DNA of 6,620 bases from Aliarcobacter butzleri. GTDB taxonomy: Bacteria > Campylobacterota > Campylobacteria > Campylobacterales > Arcobacteraceae. The notes under the pieces are model-generated. The model was not told the DNA's origin, did not search any database, and saw only the letters and a program-made list of their open reading frames with translations. A program made the position numbers and the translations under genes. Within the stretch, counting starts at the first letter, position 1; the number at the start of each line of letters is the position of its first letter. The DNA is taken from contig JAAYJJ010000143.1 in the NCBI GenBank assembly GCA_012522985.1, positions 1 through 6,620 of the forward strand. Reading direction: 5' to 3'. Shown here piece by piece: positions 1 to 5,180 of this stretch.

Positions 1-138
1 CTCTACTACAGCCATCATATCTTTGTGAGAGTTATCTTTGTCAAAATAAAATATTTTGCTTTCACTCTCTTTTAGTTTTTCTAGTTTTACCTTTTTTGGT
101 TTTTCATTTAACTCTGTTCTTGCTAGTAAAATTTCCAT
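1..138 (-). CDS. HP0268-family small protein, N-terminal 46 residues (cut by window edge)
   Basis: An open frame runs from an ATG at 138-136 off the left edge, 46 codons without a stop. TGAGGT stands just upstream as a ribosome binding site. The peptide begins MEILLARTEL, has a lysine/glutamate-rich middle, and then KIFYFDKDNSHKDM at residues 28-41. From memory this matches the core of the Helicobacter pylori HP0268 protein (about 80 residues, with an IFYF..TNAHKDM segment). That protein has been described as a small nuclease with nicking and RNA-cleaving activity. In Helicobacter and Campylobacter the gene lies near miaB, and in Campylobacter also beside nusA, which agrees with the divergent nusA here. 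Family membership is likely. Enzymatic activity of this copy is inferred only, and the C-terminal half is not in the window. Confidence 0.72.
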   Translation of the reverse strand, partial: MEILLARTELNEKPKKVKLEKLKESESKIFYFDKDNSHKDMMAVVE

Positions 139-167
139 TTTATACCTCATTTATATTTTTAGTCTAT

Positions 168-173
168 ATTATA
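168..173 (-). promoter_or_regulatory. Candidate -10 box for the HP0268-like gene
   Basis: On the minus strand 173-168 reads TATAAT, a perfect -10 hexamer, about 30 nt upstream of the HP0268-like start codon. No convincing -35 is seen at the usual distance. That is common for sigma-70 promoters in Campylobacterota, which often rely on AT-rich periodicity instead. The position predicts a leader of about 24 nt. Confidence 0.4.
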
Positions 174-180
174 CATTAAC

Positions 181-208
181 TTGACTTTTATAAATATTAA
201 GATATAAT
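181..208 (+). promoter_or_regulatory. Sigma-70 promoter of nusA-cysS
   Basis: TTGACT at 181-186 and TATAAT at 203-208 are separated by 16 nt, close to the sigma-70 consensus. Transcription should begin near 215, giving a leader of about 52 nt before the nusA ATG. The promoter sits back-to-back with the minus-strand promoter of the HP0268-like gene. Confidence 0.7.
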
Positions 209-216
209 TACATTCT

Positions 217-254
217 ACATCAATCGTATCAAATCATATAAACCTTGTTGATGT
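217..254 (+). promoter_or_regulatory. Inverted repeat in the nusA leader
   Basis: ACATCAA at 217-223 is repeated as its exact reverse complement TTGATGT at 248-254, with 24 nt between. The arms would form a 7-bp stem occupying most of the predicted nusA leader, ending 3 nt before the GGAG ribosome binding site at 258-261. A regulatory role is only a possibility. No T-run follows, so it is not an ordinary terminator. Confidence 0.35.
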
Positions 255-266
255 TATGGAGAGAAA

Positions 267-1409
267 ATGGACAAAATTATAGATATTATAGATTCTATTG
301 CGTACGAAAAAGGGCTTAAAGTAAGCGATGTTGAGTTTGCACTTAAAGATGCTCTTATCAAAACAGCTAAAAAAATGATAAATCATGAGCTATTTTTTGA
401 TGCAGAGATAGATAGAAGCAAAAAAAAACTTAAACTATTTCAAAAAATAGAAGTAGTGGCAAATAATAGTAATCTATTAGATGAAGAGAATAAAAACTAT
501 ATAAGCTTAGATGAAGCTAAAGCTCTTGATGACTCTTTGGAGATAGGGGATTTTTTAAACTATGATTTAGAGTTTGAACATATGGGAAGAAATGCAGCTA
601 CTATACTACACAACAACCTAGAGTACAATATCCAAAGATATTTAGAAGAAAATATGCTCCAAAAATACAAAGACAAAATAGGTAAAGTAGTAAGTGGTAC
701 TATTACCTTTATAGATAAAGCAGAAAATACATATATAGAAATAGGTGAAGTTAAAGGTGTACTTGCTAGAAAAAACAGAATCAAAGGTGAGAAGTTTAAA
801 GTAGGTGATGTGATAAAAGCAGTAGTGAAAGCTGTACATATAGATAAAGCAAGAGGGCTTATTATAGAGATATCAAGAACTACTCCAAAGTTTCTAGAAG
901 CTTTACTTACTATGGAAGTACCAGAACTAAAAGATGAAAAAATCACTATAGAAGCAAGTGCTAGAATACCAGGGGAGAGAGCAAAAATAGCACTTAGTAC
1001 TATTCATGGTAATATAGATCCAATAGGTGCGGTTGTAGGGGTCAAAGGTGTTAGAATCAACTCTGTAAGTGCACAACTTAAAAATGAAAATATAGATTGT
1101 GTAGAGTACTCACCAGTTCCTGAGATCTTTATAGCAAGAGCTTTGTCTCCAGCTATAGTTAAATCAGTCCAATATACATTGGCAAAAGAGGGTGATGAAA
1201 GAGCAAAAGCAGTAGTTACTATAACAGCAGATCAAAAAAGCAAAGCTATAGGTAAAAGTGGACTCAATATTAGATTAGCATCTATGCTAACCAAAACAGA
1301 TATAGAGTTAGTAGAGATAGATGGTATCACACAATCTCCATCAGATGATACTCAAGCATCTAGCGAAAAAACAAAAGATATTAGTTCATTGGCATCACTT
1401 TTTAAATAA
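267..1409 (+). CDS. nusA: Transcription termination/antitermination factor NusA
   Basis: NusA binds RNA polymerase and nascent RNA in the cytoplasm and modulates pausing, Rho-independent termination and antitermination. The 380-residue product shows the full NusA core. An N-terminal polymerase-binding domain covers about 1-130, and an S1 domain about 138-204 (KIGKVVSGTI onward). KH1 spans about 228-285, opening with RIPGERAKIAL (233-243) and carrying the DPIGAVVGVKGVRI signature (251-264). KH2 spans about 300-352 with KAIGKSGLNIRLAS (326-339). The two acidic repeats at the end of the E. coli protein (about 495 residues) are absent. A short polar tail ends in LASLFK. The ATG follows GGAGAG at 258-263. 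rimP, which usually precedes nusA in other proteobacteria, is missing, as in Campylobacter. The gene is first in an apparent operon with cysS, 8 nt downstream. Confidence 0.97.
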   Translation: MDKIIDIIDSIAYEKGLKVSDVEFALKDALIKTAKKMINHELFFDAEIDRSKKKLKLFQKIEVVANNSNLLDEENKNYISLDEAKALDDSLEIGDFLNYDLEFEHMGRNAATILHNNLEYNIQRYLEENMLQKYKDKIGKVVSGTITFIDKAENTYIEIGEVKGVLARKNRIKGEKFKVGDVIKAVVKAVHIDKARGLIIEISRTTPKFLEALLTMEVPELKDEKITIEASARIPGERAKIALSTIHGNIDPIGAVVGVKGVRINSVSAQLKNENIDCVEYSPVPEIFIARALSPAIVKSVQYTLAKEGDERAKAVVTITADQKSKAIGKSGLNIRLASMLTKTDIELVEIDGITQSPSDDTQASSEKTKDISSLASLFK

Positions 1410-1417
1410 GGCAAGAA

Positions 1418-2821
1418 ATGAAAACTTTATATATTTATGATTCAGTCCAAAAGTCCAAGCTAGAGTTTGTTCCTATGCAAAATAAAAGTGTTAAAATCTA
1501 TATTTGTGGTCCTACTGTATATGATGATGCACACTTAGGACATGCTAGAAGTGCTATAGCTTTTGACTTGCTTCATAGAGTATTGCTTATCAACGGCTAT
1601 AGTGTCCAAATAGCCAAAAATATAACTGATATAGATGATAAGATTATTAAGAAAATGGCTGATACTAAAAAGTCTTTAGAAGAGATAACAAAGTTTTATA
1701 CCTCTAGCTATGAAAGAGATATGAGTTCACTCAATATCTTGCCATCTTCTATCACCCCATATGCTACACAAAACTTAGAGGCTATGATAGAGATGATAAG
1801 TACTCTTTTAAATAAAGATATGGCTTATATTATAGATGATGGGGTCTATTTTGATACGAGCAAAGATCCCAAATACTGCTCACTTAGTCTTAAATGCGAA
1901 GATGAGTCTAGTAATATCAGCCGAATAGAGCAAAACACCCAAAAAAGAAATCCAAGAGATTTTGCTTTGTGGAAGTTTACAAAAGAGGGTGTAAAATATA
2001 GCTCACCTTTTGGAGAGGGTCGCCCTGGATGGCATATAGAGTGTAGTGCTATGATAAATAAACACCTAAACACTCAAGATTTGCCATATCATGTAGATAT
2101 CCACGGTGGTGGGGCTGATTTACTTTTTCCTCATCATGAAAACGAAGCAGCACAAACAAGATGTGCTACAAACAAAGAATTAGCCAAATACTGGATGCAT
2201 AATGGTTTTGTAACTATAGATGGGCAAAAGATGAGTAAATCTTTGGGGAACTCTTTTTTTATCAAAGATATCACACCTTTATATCATAGTGAACTTGTAA
2301 GATTTTATATGATGAGTGTACACTATAGAAATGATCTTTCATTTAACGAAATAGATCTATTATCATCTAAAAAGCGACTTGATAGGCTCTATAGAGTAAA
2401 AAAAAGAGTAAATATTGATATCTCTCAAGCTTTATATCAAGACTCTTCTATTTATAATGAGCTTTTAGTAGCACTCAATGATGATCTTAATATCTCCATA
2501 GCACTTAGTATCATAGATGAGTATATCTCTAAGCTAAATGATATATTAGATCAAAAACAAAAACCAAATCCAAAAGAGCTAAATGCAACATTTAAGCTTA
2601 TCCAAGATCTTTTGGGTATAGGTGGACTTGATCCTTATGAGTATTTTCAGTTTGGTATTAGCAAAGAAGATAAAGCTAAAATCCAAAATCTTATAGACTT
2701 AAGAGCTGAAGCAAAAAAAGATAGAGATTTTGATAAAGCTGATGATATAAGAGATGAACTTATACTTATGGGAGTAAATATTATGGATACTCCAAAAGGA
2801 ACCGTATGGGAGTTAGCTTAG
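1418..2821 (+). CDS. cysS: Cysteinyl-tRNA synthetase
   Basis: This class I synthetase activates cysteine with ATP and attaches it to tRNA-Cys in the cytoplasm. The 467-residue product is full length for the family. The HIGH box is HLGH (39-42) after CGPTVYD (30-36). KMSKS is at 271-275. The zinc ligands, by comparison with E. coli, are C30, C209 (in PGWHIECSAM), H239 and E243 (in PHHENE). A DALR-type helical domain covers about 340-400. The tRNA-binding C-terminus has the usual R.EAKK.RDF.KAD.IRDEL pattern (about 429-448) and ends with DTPKGTVWE. The start is supported by AAGG overlapping the nusA stop codon, so translation is probably coupled to nusA. No strong terminator follows. Confidence 0.98.
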   Translation: MKTLYIYDSVQKSKLEFVPMQNKSVKIYICGPTVYDDAHLGHARSAIAFDLLHRVLLINGYSVQIAKNITDIDDKIIKKMADTKKSLEEITKFYTSSYERDMSSLNILPSSITPYATQNLEAMIEMISTLLNKDMAYIIDDGVYFDTSKDPKYCSLSLKCEDESSNISRIEQNTQKRNPRDFALWKFTKEGVKYSSPFGEGRPGWHIECSAMINKHLNTQDLPYHVDIHGGGADLLFPHHENEAAQTRCATNKELAKYWMHNGFVTIDGQKMSKSLGNSFFIKDITPLYHSELVRFYMMSVHYRNDLSFNEIDLLSSKKRLDRLYRVKKRVNIDISQALYQDSSIYNELLVALNDDLNISIALSIIDEYISKLNDILDQKQKPNPKELNATFKLIQDLLGIGGLDPYEYFQFGISKEDKAKIQNLIDLRAEAKKDRDFDKADDIRDELILMGVNIMDTPKGTVWELA

Positions 2822-2823
2822 TG

Positions 2824-2870
2824 CATACCACTTGGAAGTGAGGACTTCAGTCTCACCCGTTTATGGTATG
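2824..2870 (+). repeat. Outer inverted repeat enclosing the first REP-like hairpin
   Basis: CATACCA at 2824-2830 and its exact complement TGGTATG at 2864-2870 would form a 7-bp stem enclosing the REP-like hairpin. The structure begins 2 nt after the cysS stop codon, so it would lie in the cysS transcript. No T-run follows, so it is not a standard intrinsic terminator, although it could stabilise the mRNA end. Confidence 0.6.
2834..2857 (+). repeat. REP-like hairpin, copy 1 (plus orientation)
   Basis: The unit reads GGAA, then the stem half GTGA + GGAC, the loop TTCA, the other half GTC + TCAC, then C. The stem is 7 bp with one bulged G. The same frame (GGAAGTGA, TTCA loop, TCACC) recurs inverted at 3012-3034 with different but still paired inner stem bases. 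A short conserved foot plus an imperfect hairpin is the layout of REP sequences mobilised by RAYT (IS200-like) transposases. No such gene is in this window, so the RAYT link is inference. Confidence 0.6.
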
Positions 2871-3011
2871 AACCCTATTTGAAAGTATCTGGCTATATTT
2901 TATTTCTTATACTTTTTTGAGCTGTTCAAAAAACCTCGTAAAGCTTTACTCTTTGCTGGGGCGATAAGCTTTTTATAGCTTGAAAAAATGTTAGGGAAGT
3001 TTTAGCTTTTT

Positions 3012-3034
3012 GGTGACATTGAAATGTCACTTCC
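3012..3034 (-). repeat. REP-like hairpin, copy 2 (inverted)
   Basis: On the minus strand this reads GGAA, then GTGACAT, the loop TTCA, then ATGTCAC and C: a perfect 7-bp stem with a 4-nt loop. Foot, loop and outer stem match copy 1. The inner stem is CAT/ATG here and GGAC/GTC in copy 1, so pairing is preserved while the sequence differs. The two copies point towards each other across 154 nt. Confidence 0.6.
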
Positions 3035-3145
3035 TAAGAAAACCCACAAATATACCGCAGTGATTAAAGGCTAAAAATGGGTGTCTTAGCGACGAAAACA
3101 GGAAAAGGTAACACTCTTTTTATAAAACATAACTTCTAGAAAAAC

Positions 3146-3208
3146 ACTTAACACTATTCACTACTCACTATTCACAACTTACTACTCACTACTCACGATT
3201 TACTAATT
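3146..3208. repeat. Degenerate heptanucleotide tandem repeat, 9 units
   Basis: Nine consecutive 7-nt units run in strict phase: ACTTAAC, ACTATTC, ACTACTC, ACTATTC, ACAACTT, ACTACTC, ACTACTC, ACGATTT, ACTAATT. The consensus is ACTAYTC, and the outermost units are the most degraded. The last unit overlaps the stop codon of the minus-strand J-domain gene by 2 nt. The array resembles the short tandemly repeated heptamers scattered between genes of some bacteria. There are no spacers, so it is not CRISPR. Confidence 0.8.
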
Positions 3209-3491
3209 AAACACTATATAGCCAATCACCTTCACTTTTATCTGAAAAAGGATACTGCTCTTTAAATTCATCTTTTGAAAAATCAAATCTGTAGTTATCC
3301 ATATATTGAACTACAAGTTTATAGGCATCATTTAACTCTTGAAACTTAGATGTATCTCCACCTTGCATATCTGGATGATAGATTTTGGATAGTTTGAGGT
3401 ATTGGTTTTTTACCTTTTTTCTATCTGTTTTGCTTATAAGTTTGAGTATTTTTATAGCTTGTAAAAAATCTTGATATCTTATATGTTTCAT
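3207..3491 (-). CDS. Small stand-alone J-domain (DnaJ-like) protein
   Basis: J-domains stimulate the ATPase of Hsp70 (DnaK) partners through the HPD loop. This 94-residue product is little more than a J-domain. Helix II is basic (DRKKVKNQYLKLSKIYHPD), HPD is at residues 39-41, and helix III is KFQELNDAYKLV (49-60). The Gly/Phe-rich, zinc-finger and substrate-binding domains of full DnaJ are absent. A short acidic/aromatic tail ends in GDWLYSV. AGGAG 4 nt before the ATG is a strong ribosome binding site. The gene is transcribed away from the DUF2249 operon and shares its 88-nt promoter region. The partner Hsp70 and client cannot be told from the sequence. Confidence 0.85.
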   Translation of the reverse strand: MKHIRYQDFLQAIKILKLISKTDRKKVKNQYLKLSKIYHPDMQGGDTSKFQELNDAYKLVVQYMDNYRFDFSKDEFKEQYPFSDKSEGDWLYSV

Positions 3492-3510
3492 TATACTCCT
3501 ATAAGAAGTG

Positions 3511-3524
3511 TTGATTTATATCAA
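3511..3524. promoter_or_regulatory. Perfect FNR-type operator
   Basis: TTGATTTATATCAA is an exact match to the FNR/DNR-class consensus TTGAT-N4-ATCAA. Its centre (between 3517 and 3518) is 41.5 nt upstream of the start site predicted for the plus-strand operon, the classical class II activator position. It also covers a TATAAA (minus strand, 3520-3515) that could serve the J-domain gene, so binding might repress that gene. A Crp/Fnr regulator with a matching recognition helix is encoded at 5656-6366. Confidence 0.8.
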
Positions 3525-3546
3525 TGACACTTTTTAAAAATCCATA

Positions 3547-3552
3547 TACAAT
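3547..3552 (+). promoter_or_regulatory. -10 box of the DUF2249 operon
   Basis: TACAAT lies 22 nt after the FNR-type site and predicts transcription from about 3559, a 21-nt leader containing AAAGGA (3568-3573) before the ATG at 3580. There is no good -35 hexamer. The FNR-type site occupies that place, as expected for an activator-dependent promoter. Confidence 0.55.
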
Positions 3553-3579
3553 ACCATAAAATTACTTAAAGGATCTAAG

Positions 3580-3939
3580 ATGATAAATCAAAAAGATGCA
3601 AAACAAATAGAGGTTAATGGTGCTACAGTACCGTTTTATGAGTATGAAGAAAATGGTGTAAAACACTACTATTTTGATAGTAGTCAAACACCACCACCAG
3701 AGCCTATGGTAAATGCTATGGTAGGTTTACAGTTAATAAAAGATAATGAAAAGCTTGTTATGGTAAATCACAAATCCCCTCAAGGACTTTTTCCTAAAAT
3801 AGAGGGTGAATTTGAGTATAGTGAAGATAGTCTTGATGATGGGAGAGCTGTTGTTATACTTCAAAAAAGAGCAAAAATCTATCAACAAACAGATTTTTCT
3901 CAAAATAGTTGTAGCGGTGGCGGAGCTTGTGGACACTAA
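3580..3939 (+). CDS. DUF2249-like small protein with C-terminal cysteine tail
   Basis: The 119-residue product is soluble, without a signal or membrane segment. Its core resembles the TusA-like DUF2249 domain: PPPEPM at 38-43, then VNAMVGLQLIKDNEKLVMVNHKSP with the typical helix-strand and an N-H-x-x-P turn (63-67), then LFPKIE (70-75) and a closing strand (90-96). DUF2249 proteins are poorly characterised and often occur near nitrogen-oxide, hemerythrin or metal-cofactor genes in other bacteria. Unusual here are an N-terminal extension of about 35 residues and a tail ending CSGGGACGH (111-119), with C111, C117 and a terminal His that could bind metal or form a persulfide. It is first in a tight operon, 3 nt before the membrane-protein gene, behind an FNR-type site. 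Domain assignment is by pattern and moderately sure. The biochemical role is unknown. Confidence 0.65.
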   Translation: MINQKDAKQIEVNGATVPFYEYEENGVKHYYFDSSQTPPPEPMVNAMVGLQLIKDNEKLVMVNHKSPQGLFPKIEGEFEYSEDSLDDGRAVVILQKRAKIYQQTDFSQNSCSGGGACGH

Positions 3940-3942
3940 AAT

Positions 3943-5178
3943 ATGAATATTTCACAACAATTTGCACCACCATTTAGGCTAATAGCACCATTTTTTATAA
4001 TATCTATGTTGATCTATGCTTTTAGCGTAGCTTTGATGTTTGGCTTTAATCCAAGCTTGTTACATACCAATAATCTAGAAGTTTTGGGATTTGTACATCT
4101 TTTTTTATTGGGTTTTATGATGATGAGTATCTTTGGGGCTATGGCTCAGCTTGTGCCTGTAGTTTTGGAGGTGGAGCATTTTGCTGTGGAGCTATATTAT
4201 ATCATCTATCCACTACTTTTTATTGGTAGTGTATTGATGGCTATAGGGTTTTATAGCTACCCTTTATTACTTAGTTTTGGTGGATTGGTAGCTTTGATAG
4301 CTTTTGTGATATTTATGTTTGAAACTTTTATGACATTAAAAGGTGTTAAAAAACTAAATTTTGTATCAACTACTGTACTTTTTGCAAATATCTTTTTATT
4401 ATTTGGGATAATAGTTGGTTTTGTTATGGCACTAGCTTATGGTGGATTTGTAACTATAGATATAGATTCTTGGCTAAAGGTACATATGTTTTTGGTTCTT
4501 TTTGGATATGTTGGTTTTACTATTATGGGGCTTAGTTATATTTTGATACCTATGTTTTGGTTATCTCACTCTTTTGATACTTTGTATCTTAAAGTAGCTC
4601 TTTGGAGTTTGGGATTGTCTATAGTTATGGTGTTATTTGGGGAGATGTTTAATATAGGATTTTTAAGTTTTTTATCAAATATTACCCTTTTTATTGCTTT
4701 TTGTTTTTATATATATGAACTATATTTGATATATAAAACTAGAGCTAGAATGCAAAAAGATATATATTATAAATATATGATATATTTTGGATTTGCTTTT
4801 ATTTTGAGTCTATTGATTATTGGGTTGTACCTATTTACTCAATCAAACAAGCTTTTAGTGGTATTTGGATTTATAGTTTTTTTTGGTGTAATAACTCCTT
4901 TAATAGTAGGACATCTATATAAGATTATTCCATTTTTAGTTTGGTTTGAGAGGTTTTCCCCACTAGTTGGTAAACAAAAAGTTCCAATGCTTGTTGATAT
5001 GGTTCCAGAAAGAAGTGCACATTTTGCTTATACTTTTCACTTAGTAGCTTTTGTGATGATTTTGATTGCTCTATTTTTTGAGCTTGATATGATTTTTAGT
5101 GCTGGAGTTAGTTTTATGGTTTTTGGGGCTATATTTATGTTGAAAGATATTATTTATATGATGAGATATAAGGAGTGA
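3943..5178 (+). CDS. 12-segment membrane protein, distantly heme-copper-oxidase-subunit-I-like
   Basis: The 411-residue product is strongly hydrophobic. About twelve membrane segments are seen, roughly at 12-34, 46-72, 84-105, 108-131, 142-168, 178-204, 214-235, 241-264, 279-299, 304-330, 361-382 and 386-406. Two segments begin with a histidine and share a pattern. H52 starts HLFLLGF and leads to P72; H181 starts HMFLVLFG and leads to P203. Further histidines are H209, H324 (GHLYKIIPF), H360 and H366. A conserved-looking loop FERFSPLVGKQKVP covers 335-348. The H...G...P helices recall heme-binding helices of oxidases and nitric oxide reductases, but the complete histidine set of a catalytic subunit I is not evident. 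I looked for NnrS signatures and did not find them. Ribosome binding is weak (TGGA), suggesting coupling to the gene 3 nt upstream. Function is unknown; heme or metal binding is inference. Confidence 0.7.
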   Translation: MNISQQFAPPFRLIAPFFIISMLIYAFSVALMFGFNPSLLHTNNLEVLGFVHLFLLGFMMMSIFGAMAQLVPVVLEVEHFAVELYYIIYPLLFIGSVLMAIGFYSYPLLLSFGGLVALIAFVIFMFETFMTLKGVKKLNFVSTTVLFANIFLLFGIIVGFVMALAYGGFVTIDIDSWLKVHMFLVLFGYVGFTIMGLSYILIPMFWLSHSFDTLYLKVALWSLGLSIVMVLFGEMFNIGFLSFLSNITLFIAFCFYIYELYLIYKTRARMQKDIYYKYMIYFGFAFILSLLIIGLYLFTQSNKLLVVFGFIVFFGVITPLIVGHLYKIIPFLVWFERFSPLVGKQKVPMLVDMVPERSAHFAYTFHLVAFVMILIALFFELDMIFSAGVSFMVFGAIFMLKDIIYMMRYKE

Positions 5179-5180
5179 TG

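Larger units (their letters stand above)
2822..3206. other. Gene-free 385-nt region rich in inverted and tandem repeats
   Basis: No credible gene was found on either strand between cysS and the J-domain gene. The region holds two REP-like hairpins (2834-2857 and 3012-3034), described separately. It also holds an 8-bp inverted repeat TTTTTTGA/TCAAAAAA (2913-2920/2926-2933), a 12-nt palindrome GTAAAGCTTTAC (2938-2949), a short stem AAGCT/AGCTT (2966-2970/2977-2981) and a bulged outer stem TTAGGGAA/TTCCTAA (2991-2998/3031-3037) around the second hairpin. A weak terminator-like pairing GGGTGT/ACACTC (3079-3084/3111-3116) is followed by five T residues, but its loop of 26 nt is too long to trust. 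Some patches (2954-2963, 3089-3094) are richer in GC than the neighbouring genes. The right end is a 7-nt tandem repeat. Confidence 0.7.

Noticed and set aside
560..946. Minus-strand open frames across nusA (560-946 and 642-839)
   Set aside because: They lie wholly within the certain nusA coding frame, show low-complexity hydrophobic composition expected of antisense AT-rich codons, and have no start signals.
1846..2073. Minus-strand open frame inside cysS
   Set aside because: It is entirely antisense to the conserved catalytic core of cysS, with no ribosome binding site or recognisable product.
3079..3121. Possible intrinsic terminator for cysS (GGGTGT/ACACTC then T5)
   Set aside because: The stem is only six pairs including a G-T wobble and the loop is 26 nt, far from a normal terminator hairpin.
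3077..3139. 20-codon ATG frame (MGVLATKTGKGNTL...) on plus in the spacer
   Set aside because: Very short, no ribosome binding site, within the repeat-rich region; insufficient to call a gene.
3146..3208. CRISPR array
   Set aside because: Units are 7 nt and directly adjacent, with no spacers and no cas genes nearby.
3733..3936. Minus-strand open frame inside the DUF2249-like gene
   Set aside because: It is antisense to a gene with clear promoter, ribosome binding site and family pattern, and its peptide has no recognisable features.
3943..5178. NnrS assignment for the 12-segment membrane protein
   Set aside because: Length and segment number fit, but the FRPFF-like start, the GGR..P.FT..W segment and the LGHTGR-like motif I associate with NnrS are not present.
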